This document shows positions 14,641-23,644 of a stretch of DNA of 35,930 nucleotides, piece after piece (position 1 is the stretch's first letter; each line of letters begins with the position of its first letter). Position numbers and translations under genes: made by a program. The stretch lies in the NCBI GenBank assembly GCA_024691105.1, contig JAILNY010000081.1, positions 1 to 35,930 on the forward strand, written 5' to 3'. The notes beneath the pieces are model-generated. The model worked only from the letters and a program-made list of their open reading frames with translations, was not told the DNA's origin and did not search any database. This DNA comes from Treponema sp. (GTDB lineage: Bacteria > Spirochaetota > Spirochaetia > Treponematales > Treponemataceae).

Positions 14641-14883
14641 ATGACTAAAGACGAAATTTTTGCAAAACTCCAGGATATCCTCGAGAGCGAATTTGAAGTT
14701 GAAAAATCAAGTGTAAATCTTGAATCTAAACTTTTCGAAGATTTGGACCTTGATTCAATTGACGCAGTTGACCTTGTTGTAAAGATGAAGCCTTACATCA
14801 ACGGAAACATTGATCCAGAAATGTTCAAGAGTGCAAAAACTATTCAGAACGTAGTAGACATTCTTGCACCTCTCGCAAAATAA
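14641..14883 (+). CDS. Acyl carrier protein 2, ApeF-like
   Basis: The 80-residue carrier has the attachment motif DLDSIDAVDL with the modified serine at S39. It differs clearly from carrier 1 outside this motif, which suggests that each serves different partners (starter loading versus elongation). AAGGAG six bases before the ATG is one of the strongest ribosome-binding sites in the operon, consistent with high carrier-protein demand. The membrane/ligase fusion gene begins nine bases after its stop. Confidence 0.93.
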   Translation: MTKDEIFAKLQDILESEFEVEKSSVNLESKLFEDLDLDSIDAVDLVVKMKPYINGNIDPEMFKSAKTIQNVVDILAPLAK

Positions 14884-14892
14884 GCAGAGTTT

Positions 14893-16890
14893 ATGAAAGC
14901 CTTTCTTAAGGTATTCATAACAATCATTTCGATACTTTATCCTGTTCTGGTTTTTACACTCCTTGTAGTGTATAAAATGCCGGTCAGGATAGTATCGTTA
15001 TGCGTCGTTTTTCTTGCGCTTGTGTATTTTCTTTCAGCAACAAGCGTAAAATCAGAACCTGACAAATCCAGTGCTGAAAAATCCAGAAAATTAAAATTTA
15101 ATATCCGTCCCCTTGTTTCTTCAATTTTCCTTCTTGCAATAGGAATTTTTTGCTATATAACTAACAGTTCACTTTTTTTAAAGCTTTATCCGGTTGTAAT
15201 CTGTGTAACCCTTTTGTTTGTTTTTGGAATTACAATCTTTACAAAGCCTAACATCATTTTTAGATTTGCAACCCTACAGGACAAAACAATCCGCGGTTCA
15301 ATTAACGAGCGCCGCGTAGAAAAATACTGCCTTAAAGTCACCTATGTCTGGTGCATTTACTTTATTCTGAACAGTCTTGTCGCAGCGTACACAGCGTTCT
15401 TTTGTGACGAAAAAATATGGACAATTTACAATTGTGGAATTTCCTATGGAATCATGGGAATGATTTTTGCAGTTGAATTTATCGTAAGGAGTGTGGTTAA
15501 TAAAAATATGCCAAAACTTTATCCAATTTCAAAATTTACCGCAGATTCAAGAAAAGATGACTTTATCATGTGTTACGAAGACACCTGGTCATCAAAAAAA
15601 TACAAAACCTGGAAGGATTTTTTAACCGACAGCGCAAAAATGCGCAGATTTATAACCGACAACGGCGCTGCAAAATGGATTTTGCACAGCGACGATTACT
15701 GGTACTTTATCTGTTCTTATGTTGCGCTTTTGCAGTGCAGAAAAGAAGTAGCCCTTACAGCTAACATTTCTGAAGAATTTATCAAGGAAATGCGCGAAGA
15801 AGGCACTCAGTTTATTACCGATTCAAAAGATGCAAAAGACTCTATCTATATCCCTGAGATTATCGCAAAAGCGCAGGAGCCTTCAGAAAACGAAATCCGT
15901 TCAACACCTGCCATCAATGCCGACGAAACAAAAATCTTTATGTTTACCTCGGGCAGCACCGGAAAACCAAAATCCGTTTTGCAGCGCCTTACAGAGTTTG
16001 AGCTTGATAACGAGTTTATCTTTAGCCTCTGGGGCGATGAATTCTTAAAAAGAAAGCTTGTTGCAACCTTAAGCCAGCATCACATTTACGGACTTTTGTT
16101 CTCTGCAATGCTTCCTTTTGCGGCAGGCATTCCGTTTAGAAGATTTAGAATTGAGTTTCCAACCGAGTTTGAAAAACTTACCGACGAAAGTTATTTTATC
16201 GTTGCAGTTCCAGCGTTCTTAAAGCGCACGGTCGAAGTAGAAGAAAAACTTAACCTTAAATCGCCTTTTATTACGACAAGCGGCGGAGTTCTTCTCCCGG
16301 AAGTGGCAAAAAAGACAGAAGAAGTCTTTGGGTTCTGGCCGATGGAAGTTTACGGAAGTACAGAAACAAGCGGTATCGCTTACCGCCAGTCTAAAAACGG
16401 GCCGGAATGGACTCCTTTTGCAAATGCCCAGATTTCTAAAAACGAAGAAGGCTGCTTAAACATAAAATCGCCTTATATTAAAGACCCGGCAGGTTTCCAG
16501 ACTGCGGATTTAGTCGACATTTACGATGACGGCCGCTTTTTGTTAAAAGGACGTGCAGATTCTATTGTTAAAATAGAAGAAAAACGTATTTCGCTTACAG
16601 AAGTGGAAAACCGCCTTTTACAGACCGGGCTTGTAAAGGATGTCTGCGTTGTTGCTATGAGTGACAGACGTCAGTATCTTGCGGCAGCACTTGTTTTTAA
16701 CGACAAGGGTAAGGAAAAATTCAAAGACTGGAAAAAATTTGATATAAACATGTTCTTCCACGATTATCTTCTTGATTTCTTTGAAAATGTCGTTTTGCCA
16801 AAAAAATGGCGTTACCTGGATGAACTTCCTATGGACTTGCAGGGCAAAAAAAAGAAACTTGATATTCAAGCATTATTTACTAAAAACTAA
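14893..16890 (+). CDS. Fusion of a membrane domain (ApeG/COG4648-like) with an AMP-forming acyl/aryl-ACP ligase (ApeH-like)
   Basis: The first ~210 of 665 residues hold several membrane helices (about 5-27, 28-48, 72-95, 97-115, 150-172, 180-200) and look like the small membrane proteins of APE loci. The rest is an adenylating enzyme: the P-loop FTSGSTGKPK (about 350-359), the YGSTET motif near 487, GRADSIVKIEEKRISL near 553 and a terminal Lys-rich end (MDLQGKKKKLDIQALF) that supplies the catalytic lysine. It should activate an aryl or fatty acid and load it on a carrier protein at the membrane. In proteobacterial APE clusters these are separate genes, as I recall. Confidence 0.88.
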   Translation: MKAFLKVFITIISILYPVLVFTLLVVYKMPVRIVSLCVVFLALVYFLSATSVKSEPDKSSAEKSRKLKFNIRPLVSSIFLLAIGIFCYITNSSLFLKLYPVVICVTLLFVFGITIFTKPNIIFRFATLQDKTIRGSINERRVEKYCLKVTYVWCIYFILNSLVAAYTAFFCDEKIWTIYNCGISYGIMGMIFAVEFIVRSVVNKNMPKLYPISKFTADSRKDDFIMCYEDTWSSKKYKTWKDFLTDSAKMRRFITDNGAAKWILHSDDYWYFICSYVALLQCRKEVALTANISEEFIKEMREEGTQFITDSKDAKDSIYIPEIIAKAQEPSENEIRSTPAINADETKIFMFTSGSTGKPKSVLQRLTEFELDNEFIFSLWGDEFLKRKLVATLSQHHIYGLLFSAMLPFAAGIPFRRFRIEFPTEFEKLTDESYFIVAVPAFLKRTVEVEEKLNLKSPFITTSGGVLLPEVAKKTEEVFGFWPMEVYGSTETSGIAYRQSKNGPEWTPFANAQISKNEEGCLNIKSPYIKDPAGFQTADLVDIYDDGRFLLKGRADSIVKIEEKRISLTEVENRLLQTGLVKDVCVVAMSDRRQYLAAALVFNDKGKEKFKDWKKFDINMFFHDYLLDFFENVVLPKKWRYLDELPMDLQGKKKKLDIQALFTKN

Positions 16891-16904
16891 GATTTTGATA
16901 CTAT
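16876..16904 (+). promoter_or_regulatory. Possible internal leaderless promoter for the dehydratase gene
   Basis: TTTACT (16876-16881), a 17-base spacer and TACTAT (16899-16904), with an extended TG, precede the ATG at 16914 by nine bases. No Shine-Dalgarno sequence is present. It straddles the end of the ligase gene. Confidence 0.4.
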
Positions 16905-16913
16905 TTACAAACT

Positions 16914-17276
16914 ATGTATTTATCTAAGCACAATTTACCGGAAGAAGTTGTAATTTCTCAGGAAGAAAACGCCGTTGTACTTGAACTAACTATTCCAGAA
17001 AAATGTGATTTTTTTGACGGTCATTTTCCAGAAATTAAATTAGTTCCAGCTGTTGCTCAGATTGATATGGCAACTTTTTTTGCACAAAAATATTTTGGAA
17101 CATCCCGCAACATCGAAAGTGCAAAAAGATTGAAGTTTTCTTCGCCTGTTAGACCAGATTCTAAAGTTCACTTTACATTAAAATATAACCCGGAGAAAAA
17201 TTCTGTAAACTATCAGTTGACATCATCTGACGGAGCAAAGACTTATTCTGGCGGAAATATTGTAATGAGCAGATAA
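16914..17276 (+). CDS. Hotdog-fold 3-hydroxyacyl-ACP dehydratase, ApeI-like
   Basis: The 120-residue protein is a single FabA/FabZ-like hotdog domain. The active-site region reads FDGHFPEIKLVPAVAQIDM, with catalytic His H37 and the 'VPAVAQ' variant typical of ApeI-type proteins rather than the 'MPGV' of FabZ. It should remove water from beta-hydroxyacyl carriers to make the conjugated double bonds. It has no visible Shine-Dalgarno sequence; a promoter-like sequence lies just upstream. The GT2 gene starts 12 bases after its stop. Confidence 0.87.
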   Translation: MYLSKHNLPEEVVISQEENAVVLELTIPEKCDFFDGHFPEIKLVPAVAQIDMATFFAQKYFGTSRNIESAKRLKFSSPVRPDSKVHFTLKYNPEKNSVNYQLTSSDGAKTYSGGNIVMSR

Positions 17277-17288
17277 GTCGGGAAACAT

Positions 17289-18053
17289 ATGCAACAGGGA
17301 TTTATTATACCGGTTTATAATCATGGAGTTACTCTTCAAACTGTAGTAGAAGCTTTGTCTGCCTACGATTTACCGATTATCATTGTTGATGACGGAAATA
17401 AAGCCGAAGACAAGGTTTACATAAATCTCGTTTGCCAGAAGTATAAAAACATCACTCTTATAACAAACCGTTTTAATAGAGGAAAAGGCTATTCTGTATG
17501 CAGGGCAATCAAAGTTGCCTACAAAATGGGAATTACTCATCTTTTCCAGATTGATGCAGACGGACAGCACGACACAGAGCAGTGCAAATTATTCCTTGAA
17601 ACTTCTAAAGCAAACCCAGATGCTTTGGTTTGCGGTTATCCACAGTTTGACGAATCAATTCCAGAAAAGCGCAAAAGCGGACGTCAGATAAGCAACAATT
17701 ATGCATCATTTGTAACCTGCACAAAGGGTTACATCAAAGACGCTATGTGCGGTTATAGAATTTACCCGGTTAAACCGTTTTATAAAATCTGTCGTTTTGG
17801 ATTTATAGACAGTCACATGGGCTTTGATACAGAAATTCTTGTAAAAATGATCTGGAAAAACGTTCCGGTTATTTATCTTCCTGTAAATGTATCTTATCCT
17901 GCCGGTGGAAAATCTAATTTCAGAATGGTTCGCGATAATATCAGAATTTCTTTTATGTTTGCAAGAATGACAATCGGAATGTGGCTCCGATATCCTATTC
18001 TTGCTAAAAGACGAAAGAGCAGAGAACGTGAAGAAAACTCTAAAAACCGATAA
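17289..18053 (+). CDS. GT2 family glycosyltransferase (N-terminal half of an ApeJ-like function)
   Basis: The 254-residue protein is a cytoplasmic GT-A glycosyltransferase: FIIPVYNHG opens the nucleotide fold, IIVDDG closes the first part, and QIDADGQHD carries the metal-binding DxD (D89-D91), followed by FGFIDSHMGFDTEIL and a basic C-terminus. It resembles dolichol-phosphate-mannose-synthase-like enzymes, and in APE loci would add a sugar to the lipid or polyene product. In proteobacterial clusters this domain is, as I recall, fused to the acyltransferase encoded here by the next, overlapping gene in the +1 frame. Confidence 0.88.
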   Translation: MQQGFIIPVYNHGVTLQTVVEALSAYDLPIIIVDDGNKAEDKVYINLVCQKYKNITLITNRFNRGKGYSVCRAIKVAYKMGITHLFQIDADGQHDTEQCKLFLETSKANPDALVCGYPQFDESIPEKRKSGRQISNNYASFVTCTKGYIKDAMCGYRIYPVKPFYKICRFGFIDSHMGFDTEILVKMIWKNVPVIYLPVNVSYPAGGKSNFRMVRDNIRISFMFARMTIGMWLRYPILAKRRKSREREENSKNR

Positions 18054-19026
18054 ATCTGAAAACATTGCCGAATGGGCAGCAGAAAAAGAAGTAATCCATA
18101 CAAGTATTCCTATCTACCTTTCTCTTGCAATGATAAAATTTGCACCGAGATTTTTTTTAAATTTCTTAATCCGCGTAATAAGCTTTTTCTTTTTTCTTTT
18201 CAGCAAGCGGGCCCGCACAGAATGCTTAAGATATCAAACGCAGATAAATTCATACCTTAATCAAAGCAATAAAAGACCAAAGGTTTTTGAGCAGATTCTT
18301 TCTTTTGCAATTACTGTAATGGAAAAAATTGAATGCTGGGTAAAAAAAGAAACTACTGTAAAAGTAAATTTCTGCGACGATGACGTTAACGACCTGATTA
18401 CGCATCTTAACAGTGGAAAACCTGCTTTTATCATGTGTTCACACCTTGGTAATTTTGAAGTCTTTAGAAATCTTGCAAACCATGATAAAATATATACAGA
18501 CAGAAAAATTCCAATTTCGGTATTAATGGATTTAGGTTCTACTAGCAATTTTACAAATACAATCAAAAAGATAAATCCGGAATTTTCGGATAACGTAATT
18601 GATGTTAACAGCATTAATCCGGGAACAATGGAAATTCTGCAGCAGACTGTAGATGCCGGTGGAATGATTATTATTGCAGGCGATAGAATTTCTAAAAACG
18701 CAAATGCAAAATATCTGACCGCACCATTTATGGGTAAAGATGCTCCGTGGTCTTATGGAGCTTATCTTATGGCAATGCTTTTAAAAGTTCCTGTGTATTT
18801 TATTTATGGTCTTAGAAAAAAAGACACGGGCTTTGACAGAAATTATGATTTTCATGTCGTAAAGAGCAAAGTCAATACAGACTGTCCACGTAAAGAACGT
18901 GAAACTAAAATAAAGGAACTTTGTTTAGAATTCGCGGAAGAACTTGAAAAACAGTGCTTAAAGCATTCTTTACAATGGTATAATTTTTTTAATTTCTGGG
19001 GATTCCCGGATAAGGAAGTAGAATAA
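18028..19026 (+). CDS. LpxL/HtrB-type acyltransferase (C-terminal half of an ApeJ-like function)
   Basis: The 332-residue protein has the LpxL/HtrB layout: an N-terminal membrane segment (about 42-60, FLIRVISFFFFLFSK), the HX4E catalytic motif in CSHLGNFEVF, a GGMIIIAGDRIS segment, and a PVYFIYGLRK region. It should transfer an acyl chain to a lipid anchor. Treponemes are generally thought to lack LPS, so a product-anchoring role fits better than lipid A synthesis. I chose GTG at 18028; TTG at 18001 is possible. Either start overlaps the GT2 gene. Its TAA overlaps the next ATG by one base. Confidence 0.85.
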   Translation: MKKTLKTDKSENIAEWAAEKEVIHTSIPIYLSLAMIKFAPRFFLNFLIRVISFFFFLFSKRARTECLRYQTQINSYLNQSNKRPKVFEQILSFAITVMEKIECWVKKETTVKVNFCDDDVNDLITHLNSGKPAFIMCSHLGNFEVFRNLANHDKIYTDRKIPISVLMDLGSTSNFTNTIKKINPEFSDNVIDVNSINPGTMEILQQTVDAGGMIIIAGDRISKNANAKYLTAPFMGKDAPWSYGAYLMAMLLKVPVYFIYGLRKKDTGFDRNYDFHVVKSKVNTDCPRKERETKIKELCLEFAEELEKQCLKHSLQWYNFFNFWGFPDKEVE

Positions 19027-19685
19027 TGAGAGTAGTTTGTAACATTAAAAGAACATTGGCTGTATTAACTTTGGCATTGGCTGCCGTAAGCCCATTTTAT
19101 GCGCAGCAAAGTCCAATCAGTTTTAAAACAATCTGCACAAATCTTGCAAAACATCCGTATATCCGCGGTGATTTTGAGCTTAATCAATACCTTCATATAA
19201 CTAAAAAATCAATTAATTCCAGCGGAAAATTTACACTCAGCTCAAATGACGGAATTATCTGGTTTGCTGAAAAGCCTATTAAAACTGTCAGCGCTGTAAC
19301 AAAGAAGTTTTTCATTCAGGAAATCAACGGTCATCTCAAGAAATTTGACGGAGAAAAAATTCCTGTTTTTACTGATGTTGCAAATGTAATTTCTGCAATG
19401 TTCACCGGCGATTTTGAAACCCTTGAGAAAAACTTTATAATTGACTATACAGCCGAAGCTGAAGGAAAAACAATAATCTGGAGAGCAACCTTAACTCCAA
19501 AAGACAAAACGATTTCTAAATTCCTAAAGGCGGTAGAAGTTGGCGGAACAAGTACAGCCGCTAATTCAACTGTAGAAGTCTTTAATATAATTCAGCTTAA
19601 CGGAGACAGATCAGACTATCTGTTGATAAATCAGGTTTTAACTGATAATCTATCAGAAGATGAATGCAAATATTTTGAAAAATAA
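19026..19685 (+). CDS. LolA-like outer-membrane lipoprotein carrier protein (ApeL-like)
   Basis: The 219-residue protein has a signal peptide (about 1-27, ending PFYAQQ) and a LolA/LolB-like half-barrel: an early GDFELNQYLHI strand pair, then GKFTLSSNDGIIWFAEKPI, a hallmark of the 'LolA-like' proteins in APE loci. It would work in the periplasm, carrying a hydrophobic product to the outer membrane. AAGGA lies upstream and the start overlaps the previous stop as TAATG. The exporter gene begins 26 bases before its stop. Confidence 0.85.
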   Translation: MRVVCNIKRTLAVLTLALAAVSPFYAQQSPISFKTICTNLAKHPYIRGDFELNQYLHITKKSINSSGKFTLSSNDGIIWFAEKPIKTVSAVTKKFFIQEINGHLKKFDGEKIPVFTDVANVISAMFTGDFETLEKNFIIDYTAEAEGKTIIWRATLTPKDKTISKFLKAVEVGGTSTAANSTVEVFNIIQLNGDRSDYLLINQVLTDNLSEDECKYFEK

Positions 19686-22110
19686 CAGGTATCAGGCCTT
19701 GTGGATTGCGGTTCACGGGCTTGTTTTTTTATTACTTGGTGTTCTGTTTTTATGCGGAACTCGATTTAAAATAAATACAAATCTTTTTGATATTCTTCCT
19801 GACACAAATTCAAGCCGAGATGTAAGCGAAGCAGACAATATACTAAACAGCCGCACAGGAAGAATGTTTGTCATCCTTGTAAAAGACAAAGATTTTGAAA
19901 GCGCAAAAAACAGCGCAGAAATTCTATATAACAAAATCGCAGAAAATAAAGAATGTTTTGAAAATGTAAAATTCTACATGAATGACAACATCATGGACGA
20001 AGTTACAGATTACTATTTTAATAACCGTTTTTATTTTCTTGACGAAAAAACTATTCAAACTTTTAAAACCCATGACGGTATTTATGATTTTTTATCAGAA
20101 GGTCTTTTAAACGTTTACAGCGGTTTTTTACCAAAGTCAAATCTTGAAGAAGATCCTTTTACACTAGGCGAAATGGCACTTTCTGCTTCGCTTGAAAAAG
20201 TTGTAAACAACGGAACTTCGATGAACATGCACGATGGTGTTTTGTGTGCATTTGTTGAAGATGACTGTTATGTAATGATCCGTGGTTTATTGACTCCAAA
20301 GGGTGCCGCTATTACAAATGACAAAAGCGGCGTAAAAAAGATATACGAATATTCAAGCGCTCTTAAAAAAGATTGCAGCTCGGAATTTATTTTTTCTGGA
20401 GTACCATTCCACAGTTACGAAAGCTCTTATTCGGCACAAAAAGAGATATCGGTTATCTCGGTTGTGTCTATGATTTTAATTATTGCTCTGTGTATCGTAG
20501 TTTTTAAAAGCCTTTTGCCGGTTGTCTGCTCAGTGGGTGCAATTACGATGTCGGTTTTATTTGCGCTTTCGAGTGTATTAATTGCATTTGGACAAATTCA
20601 TATTTTGACATTTGTATTTGGTACTACCTTGATTGGTACTTGTCTTGATTACAGCGTGCATTTTTTTGTCAGATGGAAAAGCGATTTTGAATTGAATTCG
20701 GGAACCGCGATAAGAAAACATCTTATTAAAGGGTTGTCTCTTTCGCTTGCTTCAACTGTAATCTGTTATGTTCTTTTGACTTTTTCGCCGTTCCCGCTTT
20801 TAAAGCAGGTCGCAGTTTTTTCGTTTACAGGAATTTTAAGTTCATACCTGACTGTAATCTGTCTTTATCCACTCTTTAAAATGCCTGCAAAGAAAACTGC
20901 GATTCCGTTCAAACTACCACGATTCCTCGATAACACGACCGGCAGCGCGCGCCCTTCATCGAGCTTTCTGTCACGCCGCTTATCGCGCCGTTCAATCTCT
21001 ATCATTGCACTTGCTGCTATCTGTGCCAGTGCCGCAATCATTCTTGTCATATTCAGAAACAATGTCCGCATAGAAAACAACCTGCGCTCATTTTACACGA
21101 TGAAGGGCGCGCTTCTTGAAAACGAAAAAGAGGCAAACAGAATATTAAATTCTGGTTCAAACGGCTGGTACTTTATTGTAAAAGGTAATTCAAGTGAAGA
21201 CGTTTTAGAAAAAGAAGCTGAACTTTGCAAAAAACTTGATGAATATATTTTAGAACAGAATGAACGGAATATGACTTATAATTCCGTTACTAAATATATT
21301 CCACCTGTAAGCGAACAAAAAAAATCATACGAGGCTGTTGAAAAACTTTTGCCTTATGCAAAAGGACAATACGTTGCATTTGGCTATACAGAAAACGAAG
21401 CAACTGCATTACGACGCAACTTTGAAAAAATCTACAAGAATGCAGCTGACAACTATTTAATACCGGGGAAAAACTTACCTTCATTTATTCAGGATGCCGT
21501 ATCAAATTTCTGGATCGGACAGGTCGGAGAAAACTGGTACAGCGTTGTAATGCCGCTTCATTTTAAAGATTCATCTTATTGCAAGACGCTTTCTCAAGAG
21601 ATGCCGGATGTATTTTTTGTAAACAAGATGAACGATGTCGGAACTGAATTAAATTCTCTGACACGACTTATGATTATCTTTTTAGTATGCGCATTTATAA
21701 TTATGACAGTGATGTTAAAGTTCTTTTATAAATGGAGTGACATTGCAAAGATAATCTGTATTCCGGTAATAACAATTTTTGTTTGTATTGCAGTTCTTGC
21801 GGCAGCAAATATTCCGATTGGATTTTTTAGCGTTACTGGAATTGTTCTTGTTTTTGGTTTGAGTATCGATTATATTATTTATTCAGTTGAAAATTCAGAA
21901 AGCTTAAATACACTTGCAATTTTTCTTTCGTTTATTTCAAGTGCGCTCTCTTTTGGTGCGCTTGCTTTAAGTTCTTTTGCACCTGTATTTATGTTTGGCC
22001 TTGTAGTCTTTACAGGACTATTGACGGCGGTAATTTGTACAATGCTTGTAAAAAATATATCTGGATGCAACAGGGGGCAAAAAAATGGATCCAAAAAAAT
22101 TGAGAGATAA
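19660..22110 (+). CDS. MMPL/RND-type exporter (ApeM-like)
   Basis: The 816-residue protein shows the duplicated MMPL layout: an N-terminal helix (about 12-34), a large periplasmic domain, a block of five or six helices (about 265-405), a second N-terminal-type helix (about 445-470), a second periplasmic domain, and a final helix block (about 660-805). The second block has the LVFGLSIDYIIYS segment and the first VFGTTLIGTCLDYSVHF, the charged intramembrane sites of RND-type pumps. In APE loci this exporter moves the lipid-linked product across the inner membrane. It overlaps both neighbours by 26 bases. Confidence 0.92.
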   Translation: MNANILKNNRYQALWIAVHGLVFLLLGVLFLCGTRFKINTNLFDILPDTNSSRDVSEADNILNSRTGRMFVILVKDKDFESAKNSAEILYNKIAENKECFENVKFYMNDNIMDEVTDYYFNNRFYFLDEKTIQTFKTHDGIYDFLSEGLLNVYSGFLPKSNLEEDPFTLGEMALSASLEKVVNNGTSMNMHDGVLCAFVEDDCYVMIRGLLTPKGAAITNDKSGVKKIYEYSSALKKDCSSEFIFSGVPFHSYESSYSAQKEISVISVVSMILIIALCIVVFKSLLPVVCSVGAITMSVLFALSSVLIAFGQIHILTFVFGTTLIGTCLDYSVHFFVRWKSDFELNSGTAIRKHLIKGLSLSLASTVICYVLLTFSPFPLLKQVAVFSFTGILSSYLTVICLYPLFKMPAKKTAIPFKLPRFLDNTTGSARPSSSFLSRRLSRRSISIIALAAICASAAIILVIFRNNVRIENNLRSFYTMKGALLENEKEANRILNSGSNGWYFIVKGNSSEDVLEKEAELCKKLDEYILEQNERNMTYNSVTKYIPPVSEQKKSYEAVEKLLPYAKGQYVAFGYTENEATALRRNFEKIYKNAADNYLIPGKNLPSFIQDAVSNFWIGQVGENWYSVVMPLHFKDSSYCKTLSQEMPDVFFVNKMNDVGTELNSLTRLMIIFLVCAFIIMTVMLKFFYKWSDIAKIICIPVITIFVCIAVLAAANIPIGFFSVTGIVLVFGLSIDYIIYSVENSESLNTLAIFLSFISSALSFGALALSSFAPVFMFGLVVFTGLLTAVICTMLVKNISGCNRGQKNGSKKIER

Positions 22111-22720
22111 TAAAATAGGACCAAAGGTTGTCGAAGCCTTGGAAAAACGCTTTTTTGAAGCTTATTACATTGAGTCAAAAGATGACGTTCTTAAAAAGGT
22201 TCTGGAACTGATTCCACAAGATGAATCTGTTTCCTGGGGCGGAACAATGACTGTTGACTCGCTTGGGATAAAAGAAGCGCTTAAAGAAAAAGGTTATACT
22301 TTGATTGACCGCGATACAGCCCAGACTCCAGAAGAACGCCAGAAACTTATGCACGACGCTCTTAACTGCGGAACTTTTTTGATGAGTTCAAATGCCATTA
22401 CAGAAAAAGGTGAACTTTTTAATATTGACGGTGCCGCAAACAGAGTTGCCGCTTTGTGTTATGGCCCAAAACACGTTTTGGTTATTGCAGGTGTAAATAA
22501 AATCGTAAAAGACATGGATGCCGCTTATAAAAAAGTCCGCACTTACACTGCACCAATCAATGCACAGAGATTCTGTAAAACAACTCCATGTTCAATCACT
22601 GGAGAATGCGGCGATTGTATAAATCAGGAAAGCATCTGTGCACAGTTTGTAGAAACACGCATTTGCCGTCCTGCAAAAAGAATTAAAGTAATCATCGTTG
22701 GCGAGGATTTAGGAATTTAA
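22085..22720 (+). CDS. LUD domain protein (LutC/YkgG family)
   Basis: The 211-residue protein is a stand-alone LUD domain (formerly DUF162): ESVSWGGTMTVDSLGIKEAL, then GTFLMSSNAITEKGELFNIDGAANRVAAL, then PKHVLVIAGVNKIVKD. LUD proteins are linked to lactate use in LutABC systems, but single-gene forms such as this one have no settled function. The C-terminus holds several cysteines (CKTTPCSITGECGDCINQE) that could bind metal or Fe-S. AGGGGGC lies before the ATG, which overlaps the exporter gene by 26 bases. There is no LutA or LutB here. Confidence 0.88.
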   Translation: MDPKKLRDNKIGPKVVEALEKRFFEAYYIESKDDVLKKVLELIPQDESVSWGGTMTVDSLGIKEALKEKGYTLIDRDTAQTPEERQKLMHDALNCGTFLMSSNAITEKGELFNIDGAANRVAALCYGPKHVLVIAGVNKIVKDMDAAYKKVRTYTAPINAQRFCKTTPCSITGECGDCINQESICAQFVETRICRPAKRIKVIIVGEDLGI

Positions 22721-22722
22721 TT

Positions 22723-23265
22723 ATGAAAGATAAGAATTTTACTAAAAAACTTATTCCATTCAGTCTATTTGCACTGGTTATAATTTTAGATCAGATAACA
22801 AAGATTCTGGTTGTTAAAAACATTCCACCATACACAATTTTGTGGTCGTTCTGGGATGGCTTTGTAAGAATTGTTCACGTTCGCAACCTTGGTGTCGCAT
22901 TCAGCATGGGTTACTCATGGCCACTGTTTTTAAGAAAATTTGTCTTTGCAGTAATTCCGCTTTTGGTAATTGCTTACGTAATCAGACTTTATTTTAAGAG
23001 CGAGGAATTTACACAGCTGCAGAGATGGTGTATCTGTGCAATTCTTGGTGGTGGAATCGGAAACCTGATTGACCGCATTTTCAGACCACAGGGCGTTGTC
23101 GATTTTATCGATGTTAAATGGTTTGGATGGGAAAAAAGCCCGCTCGGACTTTTTAGAATGGAACGCTGGCCGACATTTAACGTTGCGGATGCGATGATTG
23201 TAGTGTTTGGAGCAATTTTAATAATTTCATTCCTTGCTATGCTTGGAAAAAAAGACAGAGGTTAA
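22723..23265 (+). CDS. lspA: Lipoprotein signal peptidase II
   Basis: The 180-residue protein is the aspartic protease that removes signal peptides from lipoproteins in the inner membrane. It has four hydrophobic segments (about 11-30, 68-88, 100-116, 155-175). The family motifs are DQITKILV, RNLGVAFS, GGGIGNLIDRI with catalytic D117, and PTFNVADA with D156. It begins two bases after the LUD stop, so it belongs to the same transcription unit. Confidence 0.96.
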   Translation: MKDKNFTKKLIPFSLFALVIILDQITKILVVKNIPPYTILWSFWDGFVRIVHVRNLGVAFSMGYSWPLFLRKFVFAVIPLLVIAYVIRLYFKSEEFTQLQRWCICAILGGGIGNLIDRIFRPQGVVDFIDVKWFGWEKSPLGLFRMERWPTFNVADAMIVVFGAILIISFLAMLGKKDRG

Positions 23266-23268
23266 AAA

Positions 23269-23637
23269 ATGGATGAACAGAAATTAAAAGATATTAAAGC
23301 ACCGGAAGAAAACGGGGAACTCTCTCCAAAAAGAAAAAGAATTAATACATACATCTTTACTGTAATTTCAAGCATCTTTAATCTTGCAATTACTATTGCA
23401 ATTGTTTTTGGATTGATTCTTTTAATAAGCTGGACAGTTCATCAGATGAATCCGGAAATGACTCAGGAAGCTTTTTCTAAACTTGTAAAACCGATTATGT
23501 GGGGCTCGGTTGCAATCGGAATCGCTTCAAGCTTTGCCCTGCAGAATCTTTTGGTTAAACTTGTTATCAAAGGATTTAAGCTTCAGGATAAACTTGACCA
23601 GAGTTTTGTCGTAAGATATTGCGGCGAAAAAAAGTAA
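23269..23637 (+). CDS. Small two-helix membrane protein of unknown function
   Basis: The 122-residue protein has a basic, charged N-terminus (about 1-27) and two hydrophobic segments (about 30-60 and 83-105), with short soluble ends. I do not recognise the family. AGAGG seven bases before ATG and a three-base gap after lspA place it in the lspA operon. The conserved position between lspA and a methyltransferase gene suggests an envelope role, but this is only context. Confidence 0.8.
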   Translation: MDEQKLKDIKAPEENGELSPKRKRINTYIFTVISSIFNLAITIAIVFGLILLISWTVHQMNPEMTQEAFSKLVKPIMWGSVAIGIASSFALQNLLVKLVIKGFKLQDKLDQSFVVRYCGEKK

Positions 23638-23644
23638 TTTAATC

